DNA of 64,000 nucleotides from Streptomyces capillispiralis (GCF_007829875.1 NZ_VIWV01000001.1:5240501-5304500), one strand, 5' to 3'; positions 16,655 to 25,838 are shown, counted from the stretch's first letter. The notes: a model not told the origin generated them from the letters alone. Made by a program: numbers and translations.

Positions 16655-17782
16655 GTGGCAGGCGTGAGGCAGGCCGTGGGCGAGGCGCGCAGGATCGTCG
16701 TCAAGGTCGGCTCCTCGTCGCTGACCACCGCGGCGGGCGGTCTGGACGCCGACCGCGTCGACGCGCTCGTCGACGTGCTGGCCAAGACCCGCAGCGGGGG
16801 AGAGCGGGAGATCGTCCTCGTCTCCTCCGGTGCCATCGCCGCCGGTCTCGCCCCGCTGGGCCTGCGCCGCCGCCCCACCGACCTCGCCCGGCAGCAGGCC
16901 GCCGCCAGCGTCGGCCAGGGCCTGCTGGTCGCCCGCTACACCGCCTCCTTCGCCCGCTACGGCGTCCGGGTCGGCCAGGTGCTGCTGACCAGCGACGACA
17001 TGAGCCGCCGGGCGCACCACCGCAACGCCTCCCGCACCCTCGACAAACTGCTGGCGATGGGCGCCTTCCCGATCGTCAACGAGAACGACACCGTCGCCAC
17101 CGACGAGATCCGCTTCGGCGACAACGACCGGCTCGCCGCCCTCGTCGCCCACCTGGTCCGCGCCGACCTGCTGGTGCTGCTGTCCGACGTGGACGGCGTC
17201 TACGACGGCGACCCCGCCCGCCCCGGCACCTCGCGCATCGCGGAGGTCAGGGCCCCCGGTGACCTCGCCCACGTCGAGATCGGCAGCGCCGGCAAGGCGG
17301 GCGTCGGCACCGGCGGCATGGTCACCAAGGTCGAGGCCGCCCGGATCGCCGCCGCCGCGGGCATCCAGGTGGTGCTGACCAGCGCGGTCCACGCGGCCGA
17401 CGCCCTCACCGGCGGCGACACCGGCACCTACTTCCACCCCACCGGCCGCCGCTCCGCCGACCGGCTGCTGTGGCTCCAGCACGCCTCCACCCCGCAGGGC
17501 TCGCTCACCCTGGACGACGGCGCCGTGCGCGCGGTCGTGCAGGGCCGCAAGTCGCTGCTGCCGGCCGGGATCGCCGGTGTCGAGGGCGAGTTCAGCGCGG
17601 GCGACCCGGTCGAGCTCCGGGACCGCGCGGGGCGGGCGGTGGCCCGCGGACTGGTCAACTTCGACGCCAAGGAGATCCCCCTCCTGATCGGCCGCTCGAC
17701 CCATGAACTGGCCCGGGACCTCGGGCCGGAGTACGAACGCGAGGTCGTACACAGGGACGACCTGGTGGTCCTGCATCCGTAA
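16655..17782 (+). CDS. proB: Glutamate 5-kinase
   Basis: 375 residues from GTG 16655. The amino-acid-kinase domain carries VVKVGSSSLTT near residue 12, LVSSGAIAAGL, NENDTVA and LSDVDGVYDGDP. The C-terminal PUA domain (about 285-370) has the usual KSLLPAGIAGVEGEF motif. It phosphorylates glutamate to gamma-glutamyl phosphate, the first proline step, and is normally feedback-inhibited by proline. A TAGATT -10-like box is at 16601. proA lies 730 bp downstream, separated by a small gene. Confidence 0.97.
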   Translation: MAGVRQAVGEARRIVVKVGSSSLTTAAGGLDADRVDALVDVLAKTRSGGEREIVLVSSGAIAAGLAPLGLRRRPTDLARQQAAASVGQGLLVARYTASFARYGVRVGQVLLTSDDMSRRAHHRNASRTLDKLLAMGAFPIVNENDTVATDEIRFGDNDRLAALVAHLVRADLLVLLSDVDGVYDGDPARPGTSRIAEVRAPGDLAHVEIGSAGKAGVGTGGMVTKVEAARIAAAAGIQVVLTSAVHAADALTGGDTGTYFHPTGRRSADRLLWLQHASTPQGSLTLDDGAVRAVVQGRKSLLPAGIAGVEGEFSAGDPVELRDRAGRAVARGLVNFDAKEIPLLIGRSTHELARDLGPEYEREVVHRDDLVVLHP

Positions 17783-17915
17783 TGCGCCGATACGTCCGCC
17801 CACGGTGGTGGACGTTCCGCAAAAGTCCCCCGCGATCCCCGGCAGCCTGCTCAACTTTGTCCCAGGGACACATCCGCCCGAACCCCGGGCCGGTCCGCGT
17901 GCGAAGGAGGCCGTC

Positions 17916-18383
17916 GTGAGACGAGTGCGCCCTGGGACGACGGCGTCTCGCGGTGGTGCCGGCTCCCGCGCGGCCGGCGACGAGCGCGCCCTGACCAGCG
18001 TCGCGGCCGGGGACCGCTGCCCGGCCGGCGAACCCCGCGACCTCCCGCGCCTGTGGCACGTCACCCTCAGCGTCTCCGGCGCGCGGGCCCCGGTCGCCGA
18101 GGTCAGGCGGGCCCTGGAGCAGCTGGCCCACGACCACCCCTTCCTGCTGACCAGCCGCTACGCCGACGACCACGCGGAGATCCGCTACTGGGAGGAGGCC
18201 CGCGACCTGCACGACGCGGCCGCCGTGGCGCTGCGCCTGTGGGGCGAGCACCGCCAGACCGCCGGACTGCCGCCCTGGGAGATCGTCGGCCTGGAGGTCA
18301 TCGACCGGCCCACCTACCACCAGCGCGTCGCGGCGGGCTACGGACCGGCCCTGGCGACACCGGTCGGCGTGCACCCCTTCTAG
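17916..18383 (+). CDS. Small conserved hypothetical protein between proB and proA
   Basis: 155 residues. GTG 17916 has a perfect GAAGGAGG 5 bp upstream. The N-terminal ~45 residues are Arg/Gly/Ala-rich. The C-terminal ~110 residues (from LWHVTLSVSGARAPVAEVRRAL) look like a compact alpha/beta domain, with many acidic and aromatic residues (RYADDHAEIRYWEEARDLHD). No signal peptide, membrane segment or known catalytic motif is seen. Co-transcription with proline genes is possible but proA appears to have its own leaderless promoter. Function unknown. Confidence 0.8.
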   Translation: MRRVRPGTTASRGGAGSRAAGDERALTSVAAGDRCPAGEPRDLPRLWHVTLSVSGARAPVAEVRRALEQLAHDHPFLLTSRYADDHAEIRYWEEARDLHDAAAVALRLWGEHRQTAGLPPWEIVGLEVIDRPTYHQRVAAGYGPALATPVGVHPF

Positions 18384-18515
18384 TTCGGCGCCCGGCGCCC
18401 GGCGCGCGTCCCTCCCGGGGGGAGTGCGCAATTCCGTGCCCAGGGGACAAAAGCCGCCGTCTCGGGGTGTGAAATGCATGCCGCCGGCGACGGCCGCCCG
18501 CACTACCCTTCCCCC

Positions 18516-19802
18516 ATGACCACGCTCTCGCCGTACGACTCGATGTCCCCGGTCAGCCAGGCCGCCTACCGCGCCAAGGGGGCCGCCGCCACCCTCGCTC
18601 CGCTGCCGCGTGCCGCCAAGGACGACGCGCTGCTCGCCATCGCGGACGCGCTGGAGGTCCGTACGAGCGAGATCGTCGAGGCCAACGCCCAGGACGTGGC
18701 CAAGGCGCGCGAGGCCGGGCTCGCCGAGGGCATGATCGACCGGCTCACGCTCACCCCGGAGCGGGTGCGCGCGATCGCCGCCGACGTACGGGACGTGGCC
18801 GCGCTGCCCGACCCGGTCGGCGAGGTCGTCCGCGGCTCCACCCTGCCCAACGGCATCGACCTGCGCCAGGTCCGGGTGCCGCTCGGCGTCGTCGGCATCA
18901 TCTACGAGGGCCGCCCGAACGTCACGGTCGACGCCGCCGCCCTCTGCCTGAAGTCGGGCAACGCGGTCCTGCTGCGCGGCTCCTCCTCCGCCTACCGCTC
19001 GAACACCGCCCTGGTGCGCGTACTGCGCGACGCCGTGGGCGGGGCCGGGCTGCCCGCCGACGCCGTGCAACTGGTGCCCGGCGAGAGCCGGGACAGCGTG
19101 CGCGAGCTGATGCGCGCCCGCGGCCTGGTCGACGTGCTCATCCCGCGCGGCGGCGCCTCCCTGATCAACACGGTCGTCCAGGAGTCGGTCGTCCCGGTCA
19201 TCGAGACCGGCACCGGCAACTGCCACGTCTACGTCGACGCGGAGGCCGACCTCGACATGGCCGTGGAGATCCTGGTCAACTCCAAGGCCCAGCGGGTCGG
19301 CGTCTGCAACGCCGCCGAGACCCTGCTGGTCCACCAGGACATCGCCGCCGAGTTCCTGCCGCGCGCCCTGGACGCCCTCGCCGGCGCCGGGGTCACCGTG
19401 CACGCCGACGAGCGGGTGATGGCGTACGCCAAGGACTCCCGCGCCACCGTCGTGGAGGCCACCACCGAGGACTGGGAGACCGAGTACCTCTCCCTCGACA
19501 TCGCCGCCGCCGTCGTCGACTCCCTCGACCGGGCCGTGGAGCACATCCGGCTGTGGACCTCCGGCCACACCGAGGCCATCGTCACCACCTCGCAGGCGGC
19601 CGCCCGCCGCTTCACCCAGCTGGTGGACTCCACCACGGTCGCGGTGAACGCCTCCACCCGCTTCACCGACGGCGGCCAGTTCGGCTTCGGCGCCGAGATC
19701 GGCATCTCCACGCAGAAGCTGCACGCCCGCGGCCCCATGGGCCTGCCCGAGCTGACCAGCACGAAGTACATCGTCACCGGCGACGGTCACGTACGGCGCT
19801 GA
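18516..19802 (+). CDS. proA: Gamma-glutamyl phosphate reductase
   Basis: 428 residues from ATG 18516, six bases after a TACCCT box, so the mRNA is probably leaderless. It is an aldehyde-dehydrogenase-fold enzyme: VPLGVVGIIYEGRPNVT, GNAVLLRGSSSAYRSN, IPRGGASLI, and the catalytic-Cys region GVCNAAETLL. It reduces gamma-glutamyl phosphate to glutamate semialdehyde with NADPH, the second proline step, after ProB. Length and C-terminus (RGPMGLPELTSTKYIV) are standard. Confidence 0.97.
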   Translation: MTTLSPYDSMSPVSQAAYRAKGAAATLAPLPRAAKDDALLAIADALEVRTSEIVEANAQDVAKAREAGLAEGMIDRLTLTPERVRAIAADVRDVAALPDPVGEVVRGSTLPNGIDLRQVRVPLGVVGIIYEGRPNVTVDAAALCLKSGNAVLLRGSSSAYRSNTALVRVLRDAVGGAGLPADAVQLVPGESRDSVRELMRARGLVDVLIPRGGASLINTVVQESVVPVIETGTGNCHVYVDAEADLDMAVEILVNSKAQRVGVCNAAETLLVHQDIAAEFLPRALDALAGAGVTVHADERVMAYAKDSRATVVEATTEDWETEYLSLDIAAAVVDSLDRAVEHIRLWTSGHTEAIVTTSQAAARRFTQLVDSTTVAVNASTRFTDGGQFGFGAEIGISTQKLHARGPMGLPELTSTKYIVTGDGHVRR

Positions 19803-19901
19803 CCCGTGCGCCCCGGGTGAGCGGGCGCTCGGTCGTCTCAGCAGACGGATGAATTTCCATACCGTCTGCCCAAAATGACCCCCCAGGTCTACTCTGGATC
19901 C

Positions 19902-20465
19902 GTGCCGGAGGACGTGGGGGGCACGCCGTTCCCTGACGGCTGGGAGCCCGACGACGACCACGACCGCGGGGTGTCGGACGAAGAGTTCGCCTCCGTGGTC
20001 TTCGACGAGGCCTTCGTACGCGCGGCCGAGGTGCACGAGCCGACCGCCGTCGAGCGTCTCCTGGCCGCCGCCCAGGCCAGAGCCGAGGCCATGGAGGCCG
20101 AGGCCCACCGGGCCCGCGCGCGCGGCGAGCGGTACGACGACGGGTACGGCGGCTACCGGGGCGCTCCCGGCTACGACGACCCGGACGACGACCCCGACGT
20201 CCTGGACGACGACTACGGCTCCCCGGGCCCGTACGGCAGGCACGTGCGCTGGCACCGTCCCGTCGCCTGGATGCTCGCCCTGGTGATGGGCATCGGCATG
20301 GTCGCGCTCGCCTTCTCGGCCGTCTACCGGGGCGCCTCCTCCCACCGGCAGGACCCCGCCCCGCCGCCCGCCTCGACCGGGGTGGAGCAGGGCGGCGCGG
20401 CGCCCTCCGCGTCGGCCGACTACTCCCGGCCGACCGTCCCGGTGATCCCCCGCGACAGCCCCTGA
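19902..20465 (+). CDS. Single-pass membrane protein with acidic N-terminal domain (FDEAFVRAA motif)
   Basis: 187 residues from GTG 19902, six bases after TACTCT (leaderless). The cytoplasmic N-terminus is very acidic and contains SDEEFASVVFDEAFVRAA, then a short Ala/Glu helix (AAAQARAEAMEAEAHRARA) and Asp/Tyr/Gly repeats. One transmembrane helix (~125-147, MLALVMGIGMVALAFSAVY) leads to a short Pro/Ser-rich outside tail. The motif recurs in the next gene. From memory, the S. coelicolor gene at this place (SCO2584) is linked to MreB-associated spore-wall synthesis and wall glycopolymers; that link rests on position, not on a motif. Confidence 0.8.
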   Translation: MPEDVGGTPFPDGWEPDDDHDRGVSDEEFASVVFDEAFVRAAEVHEPTAVERLLAAAQARAEAMEAEAHRARARGERYDDGYGGYRGAPGYDDPDDDPDVLDDDYGSPGPYGRHVRWHRPVAWMLALVMGIGMVALAFSAVYRGASSHRQDPAPPPASTGVEQGGAAPSASADYSRPTVPVIPRDSP

Positions 20466-20552
20466 AACCCGCCGCCGCGATTGGTCGGAACCTGTCAGAA
20501 ATTGGGTGCGGCCGGGCGTTTACCGGGCCCCCGCCGGACCTACCCTGAAGGT

Positions 20553-21626
20553 ATGGGAGGGCCTCCGGACCCACCTGAGGGGACACCCGAGGGAGCCCCC
20601 GGAGGTGGCGAGGACGAGTACAGGTCCGTCGTCTTCGACGAGTCCTTCGTCCGCGCTGCCCCGCTCCAGGAGTACTCCGCCCAGGAGCGCATCACCGACC
20701 ACGCCCCCGCCGTCCGCCACCGCCCGCCCCTGCGCCGCGGCGGCCTGTCCCGGCAGGCGCTGGTCCTGGTCCTGCTGATCGCCGTCGCCTTCGGCACCGC
20801 CATCTACCTGGGAGTGCGCCACCCCTACCAGGGCCCCGCCGCCGAGCAGCCCGCCGAACCCCTGCGCATGACCGTCATCCCGCTCGCCCCGCGGGGCGAG
20901 GTGCCCGGCACCTCCGACGTCGAGCAGCTGTACGCGCGCAGTCCGGCGGCGCAGTTCCGCAACGGGGCCGAGGGCGTGCCCCTCCCGGCCTCCCGGCGCA
21001 CGGCCCACTTCTCCGACGGCCAGGTGGTGACCGCGCTGATCACCGCCAAGGACTACCTCGTACGGTCCTCACTCGACCCCGGCGTGCTCACCGGCGGCCG
21101 GACCCGGCCGGTGCGGGTGCTGCTCGACTCCGACCAGCTCGGCCAGTTCGACCAGAGCTTCGACCGGCCCACAGCCGACGGACGGCACGCGCCCACCGGC
21201 TGGATGGTCCGCTTCGACCCCTCCCACGTGGAACTGGCCGGCCGCGAGATCCGCGTCCAGGGCAGCATGCAGGCCGCCGAGACCGACTCCTCCACCCTCG
21301 AGGTCACCACCGACCACACCTTCGTCTACGCGCTGCGGCCGGCCGGCGCGGACCCGGACGCCGAGGCGTCGCTGTTCACCGTCCGCCGCGAACTGCACTT
21401 CCGCTTCGACCGCGACGACCTGCGGCTGCACCAGGCCGAGCTGGTCGTCGCCTACGTCCAGGCCGGACCACTGTCCTGCGCGGACGACTCCACCGGCCGG
21501 CTGCGCCCGCTGCTCGCCGGGCAGACGGCCAAGGAGGGCGGCCCCGCCGGCACCGACCCCTACGCGACGGGCAGCGCCCCGGCCCTGTGCGGCACCCTGG
21601 CGGCGGGAGCGCAGCCGGCGGTCTGA
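20553..21626 (+). CDS. Membrane-anchored protein with FDESFVRAA motif and extracytoplasmic domain
   Basis: 357 residues from ATG 20553, six bases after TACCCT. The N-terminus has EDEYRSVVFDESFVRAAPL, matching the preceding protein, then a basic stretch and one transmembrane helix (~70-90, ALVLVLLIAVAFGTAIYLGV). The remaining ~265 residues are outside and beta-rich by composition, with three cysteines. No catalytic motif was recognised. The two genes look like a functional pair built on a shared cytoplasmic docking peptide, possibly tied to the wall-polymer or LCP machinery nearby. Confidence 0.8.
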   Translation: MGGPPDPPEGTPEGAPGGGEDEYRSVVFDESFVRAAPLQEYSAQERITDHAPAVRHRPPLRRGGLSRQALVLVLLIAVAFGTAIYLGVRHPYQGPAAEQPAEPLRMTVIPLAPRGEVPGTSDVEQLYARSPAAQFRNGAEGVPLPASRRTAHFSDGQVVTALITAKDYLVRSSLDPGVLTGGRTRPVRVLLDSDQLGQFDQSFDRPTADGRHAPTGWMVRFDPSHVELAGREIRVQGSMQAAETDSSTLEVTTDHTFVYALRPAGADPDAEASLFTVRRELHFRFDRDDLRLHQAELVVAYVQAGPLSCADDSTGRLRPLLAGQTAKEGGPAGTDPYATGSAPALCGTLAAGAQPAV

Positions 21627-21659
21627 GCGCGACGCCCGCGCGTCACGCCCCGCACGGCC

Positions 21660-22793
21660 TCACGCGCCGTCGCGCGGCGGCTCCTCGTCCCCCGTGCCCC
21701 CGCCGCCGGACGCCGTGCCCGGTTCCTGCGGACCGCGCGGGGGCCTCGGCGCCGAGGACGTGAAGCCGCCGAAGCCGCGGCGGACCCGGTCACCCAGGTC
21801 ACCCGCACCGCCCGCGATGTCGTTGACCAGCTTCATCAGCGGGTCCTTTGAGGTCCGCACGTCACCGGCGTAGCTGCTCGCCGACTCCCGCCACGTCTCC
21901 CGTACGGACGCGTCCTTGTCCTCGTCGCGGCGCGGGTAGTGACCGTCCATGATCCGCTGGTAGTCCCGGGTGGCGGCCCACCTCTGCAGCTCCGCCGCGC
22001 GCACGGTGGTGAAGGGGTGCGAGCGGGGCAGCACGTTCAGGATCTTCAGCACGGAGTCGCGCAGGTCGCCCCCGGCCTCGTACTCGTCGGCCTGCTCCAG
22101 GAACGCGTCCACGTTCATCTCGTGCAGGTGGTTGCCGCCCGCGATCTTCATCAGGCCGCGCATGGAGGCCCGCAGGTCCTGCCCGACCAGCAGCCCCGCG
22201 CGGTCCGCGGACAGCTCCGACTTGCGGAACCACTCGCGCAGCGCGGTCACGATCGCCATGATCGCGAAGTTGCCCAGCGGGATCCAGGCGACCCGGACCG
22301 CCAGCGACGTCAGGAACAGCAGGACCGTCCGGTACACCGAGTGCCCGGACAGCGCGTGCCCGACCTCGTGCCCGACGACCGCCCGCATCTCCTCCTCGTC
22401 GAGCAGCTCCACCAGGCCCGTGGTCACCACGATGATCGGCTCGTCCAGGCCGATGCACATCGCGTTCGGGTTCGGGTCCTGGTTGACGTACATCGGGGGG
22501 ACCTTCTCCAGGTCCAGGATGTGGCAGGCGTCCCGCAGCATGTCGTTGAGGTGCGCGAACTGCCGGTCCGAGACCCGCACCGAGTCGGACAGGAACAGCA
22601 GCCGCAGACTGCGCTCGGGCAGCAGGCCGCTCAGGGCCTTGAAGACCGTGTCGAAGCCGCTCAGCTTGCGCAGCGCCACCAGCGCCGAGCGGTCGGCCGG
22701 ATGTTCGTAGGCACGCGAGGAGATCCCGGGGAAGCGCCTGCGCTGCCTGCTCGGCACGCTCTCGTGCCCGTGGTGCTGCTGGCCGTCGGACAT
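21660..22793 (-). CDS. M48 family membrane zinc metallopeptidase
   Basis: 377 residues from ATG 22793 with GGGGGAAAC just upstream. VVGHEVGHALSGH is the HExxH zinc site; SELSADRAGLL supplies the third ligand Glu, as in HtpX/Ste24-like peptidases. A hydrophobic stretch follows the zinc site (VYRTVLLFLTSLAVRVAWIPLGNFAIMAIV would span the membrane about once or twice, quoted here only as its region ~155-185). The C-terminus (~310-377) is Gly/Pro/Arg-rich and disordered. The family degrades misfolded membrane proteins; no specific substrate can be given. Confidence 0.9.
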   Translation of the reverse strand: MSDGQQHHGHESVPSRQRRRFPGISSRAYEHPADRSALVALRKLSGFDTVFKALSGLLPERSLRLLFLSDSVRVSDRQFAHLNDMLRDACHILDLEKVPPMYVNQDPNPNAMCIGLDEPIIVVTTGLVELLDEEEMRAVVGHEVGHALSGHSVYRTVLLFLTSLAVRVAWIPLGNFAIMAIVTALREWFRKSELSADRAGLLVGQDLRASMRGLMKIAGGNHLHEMNVDAFLEQADEYEAGGDLRDSVLKILNVLPRSHPFTTVRAAELQRWAATRDYQRIMDGHYPRRDEDKDASVRETWRESASSYAGDVRTSKDPLMKLVNDIAGGAGDLGDRVRRGFGGFTSSAPRPPRGPQEPGTASGGGGTGDEEPPRDGA

Positions 22794-22931
22794 GTTTCCC
22801 CCATGTGCGTCTCAGTGGCCCCTGCGGCCCCTTGTGCGGCCCTTCGTTCCCCCGCGGCGAGGCCCAGCCTAGGCGGAGTTACCGTGGATGGGCAGCGCGG
22901 ACGGCGGTCCGGACGAGGAGGTGCGGGGATC

Positions 22932-23021
22932 GTGCTCCGGGTGATTCTCATCGTGATGGTGGTGGGCTGTGTGCTCACCGCGTGGTTCCTGTTGCGCGGT
23001 TACAGGCGGAAGGACGACTGA
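22932..23021 (+). CDS. Tiny single-span membrane protein (29 aa)
   Basis: Begins VLRVILIVMVVGCVLTAWFL and ends in a basic-acidic RRKDD tail, so it is one transmembrane helix and little else. GAGGAGG (22915-22921) lies 10 bp upstream of GTG 22932; an in-frame GTG at 22884 would give 45 residues with a basic N-terminus. It is divergent from the M48 peptidase gene and 144 bp ahead of another small membrane protein. Function unknown; a peptidase or membrane-complex subunit is possible. Confidence 0.5.
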   Translation: MLRVILIVMVVGCVLTAWFLLRGYRRKDD

Positions 23022-23165
23022 CGGCCCCCGACGGTTGCCCGCCCCGGCGCCCCGGTGGCCCGCCCGCGCCCCGCAACGGCGGAGTCGGCGTGATCGGCGC
23101 CGAGGCGCCCGCTTACGATGAGCGGACGTCTTTGTCCCGCCCCCTCGCGATAGGTCCTGCCGAAG

Positions 23166-23330
23166 ATGAGCTTCCCCAGCACCGCTGCCCAGTTGGTCAC
23201 CCTCGCCGCCGAGGGCGGAGAGCACAGCGGCAACCACGAGAGCCTCAGCCCCTACGTCACCGGTGGCGGCGCCCTGCTCGCCCTGCTGCTCCTGCTGTGG
23301 ATCACCACCCGCTTCAACCGCGACCGCTGA
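23166..23330 (+). CDS. Small single-span membrane protein (54 aa)
   Basis: Starts MSFPSTAAQLVTLAAEGGEH, then a glycine-rich transmembrane helix (ALLALLLLLWITTRF) and a basic end (NRDR). The N-terminus is probably outside. It lies between the 29-aa membrane protein and nadD and has G/C-biased third positions like its neighbours. The ribosome-binding site is weak (GAAG). Function unknown. Confidence 0.65.
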   Translation: MSFPSTAAQLVTLAAEGGEHSGNHESLSPYVTGGGALLALLLLLWITTRFNRDR

Positions 23331-23391
23331 GCCCGCCGCGGGCCGCCCTGGCCACCGGGGCATTCGGGCCGGGCCGGTAGGGTCTGCACGC

Positions 23392-24030
23392 ATGGGAGAG
23401 CAGGACATGCCTACCGGTCCCGGCAACGGCCCGGCGCAGCAGGGCAAGCGCCGACTCGGCGTCATGGGCGGCACCTTCGACCCGATTCACCACGGGCACC
23501 TGGTGGCGGCCAGTGAGGTCGCCGCGCAGTTCCGCCTCGACGAGGTGGTCTTCGTCCCCACCGGCGAGCCCTGGCAGAAGAGCCACCGCGCGGTCTCCGC
23601 GGCCGAGGACCGCTACCTGATGACGGTCATCGCGACCGCCGAGAACCCGCAGTTCTCCGTGAGCCGCATCGACATCGACCGCGGCGGCCCCACCTACACC
23701 GTGGACACACTGCGCGACCTGCGCGCGCTCAACCCGGACACGGACCTGTTCTTCATCACCGGCGCCGACGCCCTCGCCCAGATCCTCACCTGGCGCGACA
23801 GCGAGGAACTGTTCTCCCTGGCACACTTCATCGGCGTGACCCGGCCCGGCCACCACCTGACCGACGCGGGCCTGCCCGAGGGGGGCGTCTCGCTCGTCGA
23901 GGTCCCCGCCCTCGCCATCTCCTCGACGGACTGCCGCGCGCGGGTCGCCAAGGGAGAACCCGTCTGGTATCTGGTGCCGGACGGAGTCGTGCGCTACATC
24001 GACAAGCGCGAGCTGTACCGCGGCGAGTGA
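23392..24030 (+). CDS. nadD: Nicotinate-nucleotide adenylyltransferase
   Basis: 212 residues from ATG 23392, 8 bases after TAGGGT; ATG 23407, with GGGAG 7 bp upstream, is an equally good start. MGGTFDPIHHGHL is the nucleotidyltransferase (T/H)xGH-type signature and ISSTDCRARVAKGEP the second (ISSTxxR) motif. The enzyme converts nicotinate mononucleotide and ATP to NaAD in NAD synthesis. The stop is 16 bp from the LCP gene, and rsfS follows that, the widespread nadD-LCP-rsfS arrangement of actinobacteria. Confidence 0.96.
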   Translation: MGEQDMPTGPGNGPAQQGKRRLGVMGGTFDPIHHGHLVAASEVAAQFRLDEVVFVPTGEPWQKSHRAVSAAEDRYLMTVIATAENPQFSVSRIDIDRGGPTYTVDTLRDLRALNPDTDLFFITGADALAQILTWRDSEELFSLAHFIGVTRPGHHLTDAGLPEGGVSLVEVPALAISSTDCRARVAKGEPVWYLVPDGVVRYIDKRELYRGE

Positions 24031-24046
24031 GCCGAGAGGGGCACCG

Positions 24047-25786
24047 GTGAACGACCGATACGACGCGGGGTACGGGACCGACGGGGCCGCCCCGTACGAG
24101 CTCGTCGGCTACGACGAGTACGGCCGGCCCGTCTACCGCCAGGCCACGGACCAGCAGATCCAGCAGTTCCAGCAGACACAGCAGCCCCACCAGCCTCAGC
24201 AGTACGACGGCTACCAGCAGCAGGGGCAGCAGGGCTACGGCTACGACCCGTACGCCACGGGCGGGCACCAGCAGCCCGCGTACGACCCGTACGGGACCGG
24301 CACCGGGGTGCCGCAGCAGCCGCAGGACACCTCCTACGGCTCCTACGACCCCTACGGCGGCGGCCAGGGCGGCCAGGGCGCCCCGTACGACCCCTACGGG
24401 CAGAGCGCGCAGACCGGCCCCGAACAGCAGCCCCGGGCGGCCGAGCAGACCGCCCACATCCCGCAGCAGGCCGGCCCGGTCGACGACGACACCGCCGCCG
24501 ACGACACCGCACCGGAGTACCGCACCGAGCAGTTCGCCTTCGTGGAGGAGCCCGACGGCGACTCCGAGGACGTCATCGACTGGCTCGCGTTCACCGAGAA
24601 CCGCACCGAGCGGCGCGAGGAGGCCAGGCGGCGCGCCCGCAGCCGGATCGTCGCCCTGGTCGTGGTCCTCGCCCTGGTCGCCGTCGGCGGCGTCGGCTAC
24701 CTCTGGTACGCCGGGAAGCTGCCCGGACTGTCCGCCTCCGACCCGGACACGGGCACCACGACGGCCGCGGGCGCCCAGAAGCGGGACGTGATCGTCGTCC
24801 ACCTGCACGACACCACCAACGGCGGCACGGCCACCGCCCTGCTCGTCGACAACACCACCACCAAGCAGGGCACCACCGTCCTGCTGCCCAACTCCCTCGC
24901 CCTCACCGGCGACGACGGCAGCACCACCACGCTCGCCAAGTCCGTCGAGGACGACGGCTCCGAGGGCACCAGGACCGCGATCGACACCGTCCTCGGCACC
25001 GACATCGAGGGCACCTGGCGGCTGGACACCCCCTTCCTGCTCACCCTCGTCGACCTCGTCGGCAACATCGAGATCGACGCCGACACCGACGTGCCCGACC
25101 CGGACGCCGAGAAGGGCGAGGCGCCCCTGGTCCGCGAGGGCGAGAACCGCACCCTCGGCGGCAAGGCCGCCGTCGCCTACGCCACCCACCGCGCGCCCGG
25201 CGAGGACCAGAACGCCCAGCTGGAGCGGTTCGGGCAGGTGCTGCACGGCGTCCTGCGCAAGATGACCTCCGACCCGGACGCCGCCACGGTCACCATCCAG
25301 ACCCTCGGGCAGATCATCGAGCCGCCCCTCACCGACAAGGACCTGGGCTCCTTCCTGGCCCGGCTCTCCGATCTCGCCAAGGGCGGCGACCACAGGACCG
25401 CCCTGCTGCCCGTGCAGGACGACGGCACGCTCACCGCGCAGGCGAGCGACGACGTGGTCGAGGACGTGCTCGGCGGCACCGCGAAGAGCCCCGACAAGGA
25501 CGCCGCCGTCAGCGTCTCCGTGCGCAACGCCACCGGTGTGAGGGACCACACCGAGAAGGCCCGCGTGGTGCTCCTCAACGGCGGCTTCACCTTCCGGGAC
25601 GCCGGCACCGCCGGTGCCCCCGAGACCGCCTCCCAGGTCGTCTACGCGGACGCCGCCGAGAAGGAGAACGCCACCGAGGTCGCCAAGACCCTGGGGCTGG
25701 GCGCCGACGCCGTCACCCAGGGCAAGGTCTCCGCGAACGCCCGCGTCTCGGTGGTCCTCGGCCAGGACTATGACCCCGGTTCGTAG
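24047..25786 (+). CDS. LytR-CpsA-Psr (LCP)-like protein with Q/Y/G-rich N-terminus and LytR_C domain
   Basis: 579 residues from GTG 24047. The cytoplasmic part (1-~150) is low-complexity, rich in Gln, Tyr, Gly and Pro with repeated YDPYG units; an acidic stretch and a helix at ~201-221 follow. The outside LCP-like domain (~240-425) keeps the Arg-containing ATHRAPGEDQNAQLERFGQ segment but its start, DVIVVHLHDTTNGGTATALL, differs from the usual GSDxR/RSD motifs. The C-terminal LytR_C domain (~486-575, VRNATG) is clear. LCP proteins attach polymers to peptidoglycan. From memory, S. coelicolor PdtA (SCO2578), next to nadD, attaches polydiglycosylphosphate; this is its likely counterpart. Confidence 0.82.
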   Translation: MNDRYDAGYGTDGAAPYELVGYDEYGRPVYRQATDQQIQQFQQTQQPHQPQQYDGYQQQGQQGYGYDPYATGGHQQPAYDPYGTGTGVPQQPQDTSYGSYDPYGGGQGGQGAPYDPYGQSAQTGPEQQPRAAEQTAHIPQQAGPVDDDTAADDTAPEYRTEQFAFVEEPDGDSEDVIDWLAFTENRTERREEARRRARSRIVALVVVLALVAVGGVGYLWYAGKLPGLSASDPDTGTTTAAGAQKRDVIVVHLHDTTNGGTATALLVDNTTTKQGTTVLLPNSLALTGDDGSTTTLAKSVEDDGSEGTRTAIDTVLGTDIEGTWRLDTPFLLTLVDLVGNIEIDADTDVPDPDAEKGEAPLVREGENRTLGGKAAVAYATHRAPGEDQNAQLERFGQVLHGVLRKMTSDPDAATVTIQTLGQIIEPPLTDKDLGSFLARLSDLAKGGDHRTALLPVQDDGTLTAQASDDVVEDVLGGTAKSPDKDAAVSVSVRNATGVRDHTEKARVVLLNGGFTFRDAGTAGAPETASQVVYADAAEKENATEVAKTLGLGADAVTQGKVSANARVSVVLGQDYDPGS

Positions 25787-25800
25787 CCGCCCGGCGTGTT

Positions 25801-25838
25801 CCGGGCGCACCCTCCGTCATCGCGTGGGGTGCGCCCGG
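25801..25838 (+). terminator. Hairpin after the LCP gene
   Basis: CCGGGCGCACCC (25801-25812) pairs perfectly with GGGTGCGCCCGG (25827-25838), a 12-bp stem 15 bp after the stop codon. No T-run; typical of streptomycete terminators. Confidence 0.65.
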
